The notes beneath the pieces were generated by a model. That model did no database searches. It was not told the origin of the DNA and saw only the letters and a program-made list of their open reading frames with translations. This document shows, piece by piece, positions 16,201 to 25,318 of a DNA stretch of 64,000 nt (position 1 is its first letter; the number at the start of each line of letters is the position of its first letter). Origin of the DNA: an uncultured Lachnospiraceae bacterium (GTDB lineage: Bacteria > Bacillota > Clostridia > Lachnospirales > Lachnospiraceae); the NCBI GenBank assembly GCA_910586205.1, contig CAJUGD010000002.1:200353-264352 (forward strand), given 5' to 3'. The position numbers were made by a program, and so were the translations under genes.

Positions 16201-17338
16201 TCACCGACACCTCCCCCAATACCGGTATCTGCTGCAGCTTTGCTGTTTCTGTAAGGGATAAATCATTTTCTGAGCCATTGATTCTCACATGTGTTACATT
16301 GGCAATCTGCGGAATTGTCAAAACCGAATAAATAATGCGGGAAATATATACGGTAACAGAATAATCAATCTTATAGCCCTTTAAAGGCTTTCCCCAGGAT
16401 TCCTTTACAGAATACAGATACTCTTGAATCTTTTGCTCAATTTCATGCTGATAGTTTTTCTCCCCATCTGAAATACCGGCAATAAATGCAATATCACAAG
16501 AGATATCAAGCACCAAAGGCGTCGCAGTAGTCACGGTTACTGCAGCTCCAATGGGAGCCACGCCATACCCATTTTCTGAAGGATCCGTTTCCCCATTTTC
16601 AGGCGGGCAGATCCTGTTCTGTACCTGCTCAACCATAGCAGGAAGTGCAGGCTTTAACTCATCATCCAAAATACTGCACAAAACAGTGCCTCCTCCGTTC
16701 CACACTGGATAGACCTGAACTGCACCCACACCAGGAATGCTGAGAATTTCATTCCGGTAAGACGGGATATTCCCGCCAAAAGCCATCACTTGAAAAGTCT
16801 CAAAATATCGTTTCTTTAAGGCTCCATCCGTTTCTTCCTCTGTTCCTGCCATAATGATCTCACCTAAAACTGCTGTCTTAAGATTTGGGACGGCTGTAAC
16901 AGGCAACAAGTTCCCCACATAACTGTTTCCGATTGCCCCTGGTGTCTGGCAAGTCATGGCATAGTTGTAAACATTATCTGCAGAGGATAATAATTCTCCT
17001 GTTACAAAAATTACAGAATCAGCCCCGTTCATGGTTTTAAACCGGGAGCCTGACGCCACTGCCACATCAAAGATCCCCCTCCTGACAGCAGGAACAGCCT
17101 GTTTTCTCCTCAGGCCACGCTCTTGCACAATCAAATCCAAAAATTGCCCCACCGCTGTATCCGCATAGGCGTTCTCCTGCATCTGTTTTAGCAACAGGTA
17201 AAGCCCCTCCAAATACCAGGCCACCGGTCCCACCGCTGTCTGTATCATACTACCCTCCCTGGTATCTATATTATCGGGAACCTGGCTTAACATTGCCCTC
17301 TCAATGGATTTGGCAGTATATCCAGATAAATCAATCAT
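16190..17338 (-). CDS. Baseplate J-like protein (XkdT-like)
   Basis: 382 residues, full length for the family. Diagnostic stretches include SGYTAKSIERAMLSQVP at the start, GTEEETDGALKKRYFETFQV in the middle and IPSYRNEILSIPGVGAVQVYPVW. It forms the outer baseplate of the contractile tail. The stop of the preceding DUF2634 gene overlaps its own start region by 4 bp. Confidence 0.92.
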   Translation of the reverse strand: MIDLSGYTAKSIERAMLSQVPDNIDTREGSMIQTAVGPVAWYLEGLYLLLKQMQENAYADTAVGQFLDLIVQERGLRRKQAVPAVRRGIFDVAVASGSRFKTMNGADSVIFVTGELLSSADNVYNYAMTCQTPGAIGNSYVGNLLPVTAVPNLKTAVLGEIIMAGTEEETDGALKKRYFETFQVMAFGGNIPSYRNEILSIPGVGAVQVYPVWNGGGTVLCSILDDELKPALPAMVEQVQNRICPPENGETDPSENGYGVAPIGAAVTVTTATPLVLDISCDIAFIAGISDGEKNYQHEIEQKIQEYLYSVKESWGKPLKGYKIDYSVTVYISRIIYSVLTIPQIANVTHVRINGSENDLSLTETAKLQQIPVLGEVSVNGG

Positions 17339-17736
17339 AAAACCACCTCCTGCTCCAATGTCCCAAAAACCGTTACTACATCAAAGGAACAAACCAAAGA
17401 TCCGGTTCCCGGCTCAGAAAAGGTAAAATTCTCCACAGATAAAATCCTGCTGTCTGTAGAAAATGCCTCCTCTATTCGGCGCGGAAGGTCACTGACAATA
17501 TAATCGTATTCTTCCCCCACCAGTTCCTCTAATTCACTGCCAAAATCAGACGAGTAAATCTGCCACCGGAACCGTTCATTCTGCAAAATAATCTCTACTG
17601 CCTGACGCATTGCTGCAAGACCGTCATCCATTCCGGCAATCTGCCTGGATGCCCAATCTATGAGGAATGTGTTTGTGGGCTGCCCTGTGTTTTTTAGCCA
17701 TGCTTCCTTCCCAATGCTTTGAGGTAATACTGCCAT
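17335..17736 (-). CDS. DUF2634 baseplate protein (XkdS-like)
   Basis: 133 residues from the ATG at 17736 (TAGGAGG upstream). It matches the gp25-like lysozyme-fold wedge family by TNTFLIDWASRQIAGMDDGLAAMRQAVEIIL and by its position before baseplate J. Confidence 0.85.
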   Translation of the reverse strand: MAVLPQSIGKEAWLKNTGQPTNTFLIDWASRQIAGMDDGLAAMRQAVEIILQNERFRWQIYSSDFGSELEELVGEEYDYIVSDLPRRIEEAFSTDSRILSVENFTFSEPGTGSLVCSFDVVTVFGTLEQEVVL

Positions 17737-17744
17737 AATCCCTC

Positions 17745-18056
17745 CTACAACCTGCTTAATATAACATAACACTGACCGGAAGAAACCCGGAGCATTAACA
17801 CTTTATCTCCGATTGCAAGCCCCGGAACCACCTCCACCATACCTCCGCCGCCCCCTTTTACCTCAGCATTTCTTGCTTTGACTGCATCCGTCAGAATCAA
17901 CCCTGCTGCCGGAATCGGAGGCATGGAAATATCTGGCTGAACAGACAAGGGAGCTATGGAGATTACGGTTCCTGTCATTTTATCTGCCAACTTTTGCCCT
18001 TTTAAATTCTCCTGGACAATCATCTGTATGACCCCTAACAAATCCACATCTGCCAA
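17745..18056 (-). CDS. DUF2577 protein (XkdR-like)
   Basis: 103 residues with an OB-like pattern and a Gly-rich loop (VKGGGGGMVEVVPGLAIGDKVLMLRV). Its place between XkdQ- and XkdS-like genes is the standard PBSX order. Probably part of the spike or hub complex. Confidence 0.85.
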   Translation of the reverse strand: MADVDLLGVIQMIVQENLKGQKLADKMTGTVISIAPLSVQPDISMPPIPAAGLILTDAVKARNAEVKGGGGGMVEVVPGLAIGDKVLMLRVSSGQCYVILSRL

Positions 18057-18057
18057 T

Positions 18058-19062
18058 TTACACCACCCCTAACTGACCAAAATCTTTTACTGCAATGCTC
18101 ATGGTATGCCCTCCGGACTCAAACTTATGAGTAACCTTTTCCGCCAGCAAAAGTCTGGGAGCGCTTAAATCATCAATCACCTCAATTCGAACCGGTACAA
18201 TGCTGCCGGCACGAATCCCTGTTATACCTAATCCTTCCAAAGTAAGGGTCTGCGTAATCCGGTTATAATACTGCAGATACTGAGCACACATCTGATCAAT
18301 CTGAGCCTCATTAAGATTCTCATCCACCTGGGAATAATACTGGAGAAGCCCCCATTTCTTAATGTTATCCGTATCCTCATGCAGATACACATCCGCCCTT
18401 CCGGTCTCGCTGTTAGGCCGAACCAGCTTAATGCGATTATATGTATGAGAGTCAATATCGCATTTATAGGTATAATCTGTTACCATGCTTTCATCTCCTG
18501 CCAAAATCGTACCACACATGTTTTTAGCTTCTGTTAAAATCAGTTCTCCTGCCTGATCATAAAAGTTGAAAATCCGTCCAGTCTGGATAATGGTTTGGGA
18601 CAGAGCTTCAAAAATAATGTCCAGACAGCTCTCATCTTCCTTGATCAGACAAGGAAACGCATAACCAGTATCTTCCAACATTCCAACTGTCAGTCCAAAA
18701 TCCGATGCAATCTGAGCAATGATCTGCCCCAATGTCATGGCTTCAAAAGTATAACTTGCATTGGCTTTCAGGTAACGGAGCTGATCATAAGCAGTATAGG
18801 TGGTTTCCCCATATCGGTTGCGCTCTGCTGTAAATATATACCCTTTAAACACTGGCTTTCCGTCAACGGCCAAAGTAACAGGGCTTCCCATTTCTATGAG
18901 ATTTCCCCCTTCTTCAATACTGGAAAAAGTCAACTTTCCCGGAGCATCAAACCTCTGGCTGGAAAACTCCGCCTCTGTCACAGCATCCCCATAATCCGAC
19001 AGGATCAAGGCTGTGCCGTTTGGCAAGTTTTGGGTACGCTCAACTAAAATAGATATGCCCAT
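18058..19062 (-). CDS. Baseplate hub protein, XkdQ/gpD-like
   Basis: 334 residues from the ATG at 19062, which follows GGGGTGAT. An upstream frame to 19149 would overlap the previous gene. LTFSSIEEGGNLIEMGSPVTLAVDGKPVFKGYIF and YEPETIG-like sections fit late control protein D / gp27 hub proteins. It connects the tail tube to the baseplate. Confidence 0.85.
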   Translation of the reverse strand: MGISILVERTQNLPNGTALILSDYGDAVTEAEFSSQRFDAPGKLTFSSIEEGGNLIEMGSPVTLAVDGKPVFKGYIFTAERNRYGETTYTAYDQLRYLKANASYTFEAMTLGQIIAQIASDFGLTVGMLEDTGYAFPCLIKEDESCLDIIFEALSQTIIQTGRIFNFYDQAGELILTEAKNMCGTILAGDESMVTDYTYKCDIDSHTYNRIKLVRPNSETGRADVYLHEDTDNIKKWGLLQYYSQVDENLNEAQIDQMCAQYLQYYNRITQTLTLEGLGITGIRAGSIVPVRIEVIDDLSAPRLLLAEKVTHKFESGGHTMSIAVKDFGQLGVV

Positions 19063-19069
19063 AGCCGTA

Positions 19070-19780
19070 TCACCCCGTAATCTGCAGTTGGCTCTCTTGA
19101 AGCCACCCATAATGACCAATGCATACCGGATAAGGGTTTCCGGATACAATGCGTGTAACAGTGGTGTTTAGATTATTTGCTGTCCCAAACGGTTTGCCGC
19201 CATAAGAATCATACCAATACTTTCCATTGGCAATTACCACAGCCCCTACCCGCAGAACCGGCGCTTCCACTGGACGTGTCTGTTCCACAGCCGCTTGGAC
19301 ATCCGGCTCTGCACCGGATTCTGCAGGAGTCACCATGATAGAAATAGTCTTTGGTTCATAGCTTTTGTATTCCGTCAGTTCCAATGCATAATAAATGTCC
19401 TCTGGCTCTCCCCCTTTGTCTGTTGTTGTGAAGTCCGACACAATGCAGCGGATATTGGTATCATACAATCCGGATCGGGCAATAATCAGACGGCATTTCT
19501 GTTTGTTCTTCAGCGCCTTCTCAAATAGTTTTACATAAAACTCCGGCTTACGCGCCCTGTTGTCCACAAACATTTCCCCATCAGGATCAGGGAAAAAAGA
19601 TTCCCAGGAAACCACCTTCAGCGATGGATTCCCAGGAACCACAATCTCTCCCTTCCCCAATACGTCATAGGTTTTATGGCTGGTAGGATATCCAATCTCC
19701 AGTTCTTCCGGATTAACCGGAAGCTTTATTTTCTTGTTCCCGAATTTTATATAAATAGAACAACTGTTTTTTACCCTCAT
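19070..19780 (-). CDS. XkdP-like tail protein, LysM-type N-terminal region
   Basis: 236 residues. The N-terminal part (KIKLPVNPEELEIGYPTSHKTYDVLGKGEIVVPG) is typical of XkdP proteins; the C-terminal part has an SH3-like repeat (VIANGKYWYDSYGGKPFG). It lies between the tape measure and the hub and probably joins them. Confidence 0.82.
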   Translation of the reverse strand: MRVKNSCSIYIKFGNKKIKLPVNPEELEIGYPTSHKTYDVLGKGEIVVPGNPSLKVVSWESFFPDPDGEMFVDNRARKPEFYVKLFEKALKNKQKCRLIIARSGLYDTNIRCIVSDFTTTDKGGEPEDIYYALELTEYKSYEPKTISIMVTPAESGAEPDVQAAVEQTRPVEAPVLRVGAVVIANGKYWYDSYGGKPFGTANNLNTTVTRIVSGNPYPVCIGHYGWLQESQLQITG

Positions 19781-19794
19781 TGCACCCTGCCTCC

Positions 19795-22074
19795 CTATCC
19801 ATGAGAAACCGCTGTATGGGATGCCATCTGTTCAATCAACATCCCTTTAATCTTGTTTGCCACGTCATTTGCATCCAGGTTACTGCCAGCCCTCCCAGAA
19901 AGATCAATATGAATCTCCGGAGCCATGGTTTTCAGTTCAATCTGGTTCAGATAACGCTGCTCCGCAAGATCCTGGTACATCTTTAAATCTTCATCAGAAA
20001 GGTTTACATCTCCTTTTACCTCTTTTACGCTTCCCACGCTGCCGACCTTTCCAATGTCCTCCGGAATACCTGCTTTTGGAACATCCCCAAGGCTGAATCC
20101 CTCAAAGCTTCCCGCCATATCATCTAAGTTAAAATCAATATCATCTAATTTTGAACCAATCTCTGCGCCATATTCCCCAAATAGCCGGGAGGTGTCCGGC
20201 ACATCCAGATTTGACATTCTCTTAATCTCTACCGCATTTGCCCCAAAGGTTTGATCCACCCATCCAGACATCTTACTCCTAAATCCGGACACAGCCCCAG
20301 CATAATCTGAACCCAAAAGTGCATCAATGGCCCCGGCTACCGTTTCCACTATCCCCAAAATGGCGTCAAACACATCAAAAAACAAATGGGCTACCGCTGT
20401 TACTGGATCATTAAACACGTTTGCAAAAAACTCCGCAAAAGACGCAATCACATTCCACAATGCCGCAAATACGTTATATCCGATAGCATATAGGAAACCA
20501 AAGATCTCTCCAACTCCTCCTCCGATCTCCTGCATTCCAAAGCCAAACTGCTGGGCAGCCACCAAAGCGCCCGCAAAAGCAACTGCCAACAGCAGAATGG
20601 GCCAGTGTGCCGCTGCCCAGGCTATGCCTGACAGTATGGCGCTTCCTGCGCTTGCAGCCCCTGCCATGATGGATTCTGCCTTAACGATTGCCAAGGCCAG
20701 CCCTATCCCTGCAAGAATCGGAAGAATAAAATCCAGGTTATCCATCACAAACATTGCCCCCTGGCCAACTATAGACAGAGCCTCCACTCCAACCAGAGCC
20801 AAGGTAGAGAACAGAGCTATCATCTTACCTAAAACCCGCTGCCCGTCTGCACTATTGATAAAATCGTTCCAGAACGCGGCATTTTCCTGCAAACTGTGCT
20901 GCACCTCATTTTGAAGCAGGTTCATAGCTTGGGAAAGGGTCATAGGCATGGCATTAAACTGCTCATTGATTTCATCTGCCATATCCAGCATAGCGTATTT
21001 TACTACTTCCGCTGTTATCTGCCCGTCTTCTGCATACTTTTTAATGGATCCGGAAGCCCATCCCATATATTTTTCGATATTCCGCGCAATTCCCGGGGCA
21101 GCATCTAAAATTGAATTTAGCTCCTCCCCCCGCAGTGCGCCGGAACTCATGGCCTGGGTCAGTTGAGTCATTGCGCCTTCCATTGCTGCGGCGCTGCTTC
21201 CTCCAATAGCGAACTGCTTATTAATCAACTCCATAAAAGCCACCAGCTCCTGATTGGAATCAAAGGCATTTCCCGCATTCAGTCCCATTTTTGCCACAGC
21301 ATCTGCAGTGTCTTCATAAACCGAACGGGATCGTATGGCAGACTGGTAAATCATGTCATTTAATTGTTCCACACTCTGCAATTCTTCTGTCATAAGTCCC
21401 AGCCTGGCATTAATCTGCGCCTGCTGGTCCGCAAATCCGAGAAATGCTTTTGTCAGTTTCACAGCTCCTGTGGTCACTGCCATCTGTTTGATTAAAGATA
21501 ATAGTTTCTTTGCCTCATTGCTGCTCTTTTTTATCTCGGAAGTAACCTGCCCCTGGCTCTTGGCCGCTTTCTGTATCTCACGGTCCGCACCTTGTGCCGT
21601 CTGGCCCAGCTCCTTTGCCGCTTCTGCGGCCTTTTGTTCTTCCTCCTTCATAGCCTCTACAGACCTGGTTGCTTTTTCCAGAGCAATCTGCTGCTCTACA
21701 ATCTTTTGTTCTGTCCGGTTTGCGGCTGCCCACAGGTTTGTTTCTTTTATCTGGCTGGCAGCAATCTGCATGGCTACCTTCTGAGCCTCCCTGGATTCTT
21801 CCCCATGCAAAATCACAAGCTGCTGCTGTTTCGCTGTCAGGGCCTCCGTTGCCCTTCCCTGCTGTTCGATCATCTGCTCCTGGATGGCCAACTGCTGGGT
21901 AAGGGTTTGTATTTCACTGGAAGCCCCGGCCATGGCAAGCTGTTCCCGGGCAATTTTGGCGTGGTCCGCAATCTCTGTCAGACTGCCAGAAGCCTGTTCT
22001 CCCCAGGAAACCAATTCGTTGAATGCCGCAGAAAAATTGTCAACCAGCAAAAATTCTTCTCGTATCACGCCCAT
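19795..22074 (-). CDS. Tail tape measure protein
   Basis: 759 residues. A long alpha-helical coiled-coil region (about 30-200, rich in Gln, Ala, Glu) is followed by the conserved tape-measure N-domain pattern (QINARLGLMTEELQSVEQLN, AMSSGALRGEELNSILDAAPGIA) and several hydrophobic segments between about 410 and 580. It sets tail length and takes part in DNA delivery. Its ATG overlaps the stop of the frameshifted chaperone frame (TAATG). Confidence 0.95.
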   Translation of the reverse strand: MGVIREEFLLVDNFSAAFNELVSWGEQASGSLTEIADHAKIAREQLAMAGASSEIQTLTQQLAIQEQMIEQQGRATEALTAKQQQLVILHGEESREAQKVAMQIAASQIKETNLWAAANRTEQKIVEQQIALEKATRSVEAMKEEEQKAAEAAKELGQTAQGADREIQKAAKSQGQVTSEIKKSSNEAKKLLSLIKQMAVTTGAVKLTKAFLGFADQQAQINARLGLMTEELQSVEQLNDMIYQSAIRSRSVYEDTADAVAKMGLNAGNAFDSNQELVAFMELINKQFAIGGSSAAAMEGAMTQLTQAMSSGALRGEELNSILDAAPGIARNIEKYMGWASGSIKKYAEDGQITAEVVKYAMLDMADEINEQFNAMPMTLSQAMNLLQNEVQHSLQENAAFWNDFINSADGQRVLGKMIALFSTLALVGVEALSIVGQGAMFVMDNLDFILPILAGIGLALAIVKAESIMAGAASAGSAILSGIAWAAAHWPILLLAVAFAGALVAAQQFGFGMQEIGGGVGEIFGFLYAIGYNVFAALWNVIASFAEFFANVFNDPVTAVAHLFFDVFDAILGIVETVAGAIDALLGSDYAGAVSGFRSKMSGWVDQTFGANAVEIKRMSNLDVPDTSRLFGEYGAEIGSKLDDIDFNLDDMAGSFEGFSLGDVPKAGIPEDIGKVGSVGSVKEVKGDVNLSDEDLKMYQDLAEQRYLNQIELKTMAPEIHIDLSGRAGSNLDANDVANKIKGMLIEQMASHTAVSHG

Positions 22075-22247
22075 TACAACCTCTTCCCTTCACGGATTTC
22101 CTTAATTTCTTCGATCTGCCTTAAGATAAGCTGCCACATCAACTGCTTTTCTCTCTGCGGACGGTTGACTACATCAGAAGGAAACACGCCGTGTTCACAC
22201 AGCATAAACTGGCACAGCTTTGCGTCCAGCGTGTTTCCTCTTGCTAG
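22074..22247 (-). CDS. Tail assembly chaperone, -1 frameshift extension
   Basis: 57 codons starting LARGNTLDAKLCQFMLCEHG, with no start codon of their own at the beginning. The frame is entered by a -1 shift at A-AAA-AAC, placed directly before the frame-0 stop. The fusion would be 196 residues, like gpG-gpGT of lambda and its analogues upstream of tape-measure genes. The shift itself is inferred. Confidence 0.82.
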   Translation of the reverse strand, partial: LARGNTLDAKLCQFMLCEHGVFPSDVVNRPQREKQLMWQLILRQIEEIKEIREGKRL

Positions 22248-22663
22248 TTTTTTGCTTCTTCCTCATTTTCCTCATACTCATCATCTGTATCCGTAAATTC
22301 ATTTAGCCGGTTGATAGCATGAATCAGCCGGTTATATTCCCCGGAAGACAACATCCTTTCCGGCACATCTAACGGATCATTCGTCTTATAGTAAGCACAC
22401 AGTTCTGCATCCTTGAAATTCGGAGATACTACACATGCCTCCAAAAGCAGTTTTCCGTATAGTGTTCTGTCAAGCTCCTGTTCCTTTTGTTTTTTATCCT
22501 TTTTCATAGCCCGTTTCATCAGCCGGTTATTTGTCGCCTGGTCAATGACTCGGATTACAAACGGAACCGGCCTTCCGTCCTCCCCCTTAAACCGCTTTGA
22601 TACGATAACCTCCTGTGTTTCATCCATAACCGGAGGTTGTAAAAATGCTTTAATATCTCCCAT
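22244..22663 (-). CDS. Tail assembly chaperone (XkdN-like), frame-0 product
   Basis: 139 residues, acidic C-terminus (DTDDEYEENEEEAKN). It matches the PBSX XkdN / gpG-type chaperone that coats the tape measure during assembly, between the tube protein and the tape measure. The last codons GCA AAA AAC TAG contain the slippery heptamer. Confidence 0.88.
   Translation of the reverse strand: MGDIKAFLQPPVMDETQEVIVSKRFKGEDGRPVPFVIRVIDQATNNRLMKRAMKKDKKQKEQELDRTLYGKLLLEACVVSPNFKDAELCAYYKTNDPLDVPERMLSSGEYNRLIHAINRLNEFTDTDDEYEENEEEAKN
22247..22253 (-). promoter_or_regulatory. Slippery site A-AAA-AAC
   Basis: Canonical -1 heptamer in the correct phase, followed directly by TAG. It allows a share of ribosomes to make the longer tail chaperone. 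Confidence 0.82.
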
Positions 22664-22682
22664 CCTCTTTCTCCTTCCTGAT

Positions 22683-23153
22683 CTAATTTTGTCCTAATTG
22701 CTCTGGATCTTTAAAATACTCCAGCACCTCCATGTGGGTAAAAGAAAATGCCACCTCCATATCCAGAGAATCTGCATCCGCGTCCAGTTTGGATATTGGC
22801 AGCTTCTGCAATTTCACATTGTAATACACAATCGTTTGGGTCCCCACACTGCTTCCCGGATCGTCATTTGTAATCTGAAGCGTAAAATAGGGAAGCCTTC
22901 CTGTTTTCAAGTACTCAATCAAAAGCCTTACGAAAAGAGGAGTCCCATAATAAATCGTCATTTTCCCGGTCAGAGCCACTCCTGTAGTCTTTTTCTGCAC
23001 CATCCTGGATCCTACTACTTTAAAATCGCTTTCCTGAAATTCTGCGTCAGTTTGAAAATTCTTCATACTGAACATCTCATGGATTTCCCCATGAAGAGTC
23101 AAAAACCCCTGTCCTTCCTTTCCATTTAACGCATCTTTTTCCAGTAAAAACAT
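22683..23153 (-). CDS. Tail tube protein (XkdM-like)
   Basis: 156 residues. ALNGKEGQGFLTLHGEIHEMFSMKNFQ and GSRMVQKKTTGVALTGKMTIYYGTPLF are characteristic of the XkdM core-tail family. It follows the sheath gene by 10 bp. Confidence 0.9.
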   Translation of the reverse strand: MFLLEKDALNGKEGQGFLTLHGEIHEMFSMKNFQTDAEFQESDFKVVGSRMVQKKTTGVALTGKMTIYYGTPLFVRLLIEYLKTGRLPYFTLQITNDDPGSSVGTQTIVYYNVKLQKLPISKLDADADSLDMEVAFSFTHMEVLEYFKDPEQLGQN

Positions 23154-23163
23154 AACCCCTCCT

Positions 23164-24519
23164 TTACTCCGTCACAGTATTGGCCGATACTGTCACGGTC
23201 ATATAGATTTTCTCAATGCTGTCCACCGGTTGAACCGCCACATCTACTAAAACAGAATCAATGCCATTTCCCGCCCGAACCAACACATCTTCTGCGGAAA
23301 AGTTCTGTACTCCGCCATTTGCCTGCATTTCATTCAAATACCCTACAATCCAGCCTTTTAACAGGTTCCTCCCTGCCGTGTTATTATCAACCTTCCCGAT
23401 GTAATACAAGCTGAACTGTTTGTATACATCGTTGCACAACTGCATCAGAACCCGCATAACCCGGTTCTTGGCAAATTCCGGTCCCTTTTCCGCTGTAAAA
23501 GAAGTATGAGTGTTAATGTCCGTACAGACTTTTACATTTCCAAAGGATTCTATGAACACAATCTCCCCGGCCTGGATAGCCGCTGCCACCGCAGTATCGG
23601 TCAGCCTTGGATACGGCGCTGCGGCATTGGGGTATTGGGCGTAAGTCAAAGACTTATTATAGGGCGCCCCGGCCTCTGCGCCTCCCAGCCACCAGGTTGC
23701 CTGCTGTGCCGTGATAACTGTCCCATCAAACAGTGTTACCCCATTATTTACAGAAATCACCCATTCACTATTACAGTCCTGGGCATTGGCCATAACCGCC
23801 TGGCACTTCATGCCGACACTATCTGAAATCCGTTTAACAAAAGATGCAACTGCCTGCATTATGGTGCTGTCCGTCCCATCGTATACCAGAATGTCAAACC
23901 GGTATGGCTCAATGGCTGACAAGAAATCCGCGTATCCCCCCGTTGCTATCACCGGGTCCGTGCCCCCGTTAAGAGGCAGCCCTGCTGTGTCCTCCAGGTC
24001 CCCTTCTCCGGAAAAAGTCACCCATCTATTTGCAGATAAATCATCTGCTGCGCTTACCGTCTGTTCGTCCACGATAGTCCCGTCAATGACCGTAGATACT
24101 TGATAGGTTCCTTTTTCATCCGGATCCTCCTGCACAAGAATCGTAATATCATTCCCACGTACCCCTTCATACAAGGCAGTCACAGACACCCCGCCGATTG
24201 TTCCCGCCGCCTTTGCCCCACCTGTGCCCGCAAGACGATATAATAAGATTTTAACAGGGCCTGAAGTCGTATCGCTGCCTTTCATCATCTCCCGCAGGAA
24301 CATTACCTTCTCGTGGGTAATGTCGTACCCGGTATACGGCCGCAGGTCCTCTCCCGGAATAATTTCCTGCACGATCCCGCAGGGTCCCCAGGAAAGCGCT
24401 TCTGCAATCGCTACCGTCCCTTTTTCCCCAATGCTGACACTTAGGTTTCCTCTGGATTTCGTGTTGATGTACACTCCAGGCTGTATCTTATTCTGACTGG
24501 TCCATGTTCCTCCTGCCAT
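23164..24519 (-). CDS. Contractile tail sheath protein (XkdK-like)
   Basis: 451 residues from the ATG at 24519 (AAGGAA upstream); a GTG at 24528 is possible. IQPGVYINTKSRGNLSVSIGEKGTVAIAEAL at the start and a C-terminal domain typical of phage tail sheaths (MRVLMQLCNDVYKQFSLYYIGKVDNN) show that the phage is a myovirus-type. A regulatory module lies directly upstream. Confidence 0.93.
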   Translation of the reverse strand: MAGGTWTSQNKIQPGVYINTKSRGNLSVSIGEKGTVAIAEALSWGPCGIVQEIIPGEDLRPYTGYDITHEKVMFLREMMKGSDTTSGPVKILLYRLAGTGGAKAAGTIGGVSVTALYEGVRGNDITILVQEDPDEKGTYQVSTVIDGTIVDEQTVSAADDLSANRWVTFSGEGDLEDTAGLPLNGGTDPVIATGGYADFLSAIEPYRFDILVYDGTDSTIMQAVASFVKRISDSVGMKCQAVMANAQDCNSEWVISVNNGVTLFDGTVITAQQATWWLGGAEAGAPYNKSLTYAQYPNAAAPYPRLTDTAVAAAIQAGEIVFIESFGNVKVCTDINTHTSFTAEKGPEFAKNRVMRVLMQLCNDVYKQFSLYYIGKVDNNTAGRNLLKGWIVGYLNEMQANGGVQNFSAEDVLVRAGNGIDSVLVDVAVQPVDSIEKIYMTVTVSANTVTE

Positions 24520-24549
24520 GCTATCCACTTCCTTTCTTGATTTTTGTAT

Positions 24550-24581
24550 AAAAAGAACGCCCCTCGCTTGAAAGGCGTTCT
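24550..24581 (-). terminator. Terminator of ORF6N module C
   Basis: AGAACGCC / GGCGTTCT hairpin with a T-run on the minus strand, identical to the hairpin after module A. It lies between module C and the sheath gene, so the sheath operon needs readthrough or another promoter. Confidence 0.75.
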
Positions 24582-24592
24582 GATTATCTTAA

Positions 24593-25192
24593 TTATGCTA
24601 ATTGTCTTTTCATCTTTTCTGCTAAAACACCTATTGCCGCTAACTTTACAACTCTGCTCTTTTCGTCTCTAAAGCACTTCTCCATCGCGTCTAATGCCTC
24701 TACAGGAAGCAAAGATATCAATTCCCGAAATGCAGGAGCTATATCGTAACCCGCTTGCCTAGTTTTATCTTCTGGAATAGAATTTTTAATGGACATCTCA
24801 TTTTTTAGCGGCTTTGTCATGTCAGTAACTGGTACAATGGGTTTCCTCGGTTCTTCTTTCTCCTTCGCCCGGAAGTAGAAGTCTACCAGATAGTCGTATA
24901 CTTCCCATGCCTTGTCTGTGTTAAGAGACTTCGCGTGGAGCAGGGCGCCTTTTTCGGTCCAGAGATAGAGGTGTTTTACCTGTTTTAAGGAGGAGTGAAT
25001 TTCACTTGTCCTTTTCATCTCCTTTAATTCTTCCCCCACAACTTCTATATAATGTTTCTCTAATACATATTTATTTTTATTGTACCTAAAATTATATTGT
25101 ACTGTGCCAACATCAGTTCCGTATAATTCCGCTATTTGCTTCGTTGTTAATACCCTTCGTCCTTTTACTTCAATCACTTGTGGTAACTGCAT
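24593..25192 (-). CDS. ORF6N-domain (antirepressor-like) protein, module C
   Basis: 199 residues, ORF6N domain plus helical C-terminal domain. The last 75 or so residues and the terminator match module A nearly base for base (about 24544-24889 against 9553-9900), while residues 1-75 are clearly different. The conserved core LWTEKGALLHAKSLNTDKAW is present. TTTGAAAGGAG precedes the ATG and sits in the conserved inverted repeat. Confidence 0.85.
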   Translation of the reverse strand: MQLPQVIEVKGRRVLTTKQIAELYGTDVGTVQYNFRYNKNKYVLEKHYIEVVGEELKEMKRTSEIHSSLKQVKHLYLWTEKGALLHAKSLNTDKAWEVYDYLVDFYFRAKEKEEPRKPIVPVTDMTKPLKNEMSIKNSIPEDKTRQAGYDIAPAFRELISLLPVEALDAMEKCFRDEKSRVVKLAAIGVLAEKMKRQLA

Positions 25193-25201
25193 AACATACT
25201 C

Positions 25202-25224
25202 CTTTCAAATTTTATACTTGAAAG
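25202..25224. repeat. Conserved inverted repeat, module C
   Basis: CTTTCAA, 9 bp, TTGAAAG, in the same relation to the ribosome binding site and antisense promoter as in modules A and B. Confidence 0.8.
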
Positions 25225-25318
25225 GAAATCCTCCAAATGCTATAATATTTTCAGAGGATTTTCCTCGTTAAGAGCAACCATTTCACTTTGGTCGGTGGGT
25301 TGCTCTTATTCATTTTTT
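25218..25318 (+). ncRNA. Predicted antisense RNA of module C (promoter plus RNA)
   Basis: TTGAAA (25218-25223), 17 bp, TATAAT (25241-25246). The RNA should start near 25253, fold hairpin GAGGA-TTT-TCCTC (25254-25266), and end at AAGAGCAACC / GGTTGCTCTT (25270-25279 / 25298-25307) followed by a T-run. The terminator overlaps the RHH C stop codon. Confidence 0.7.
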
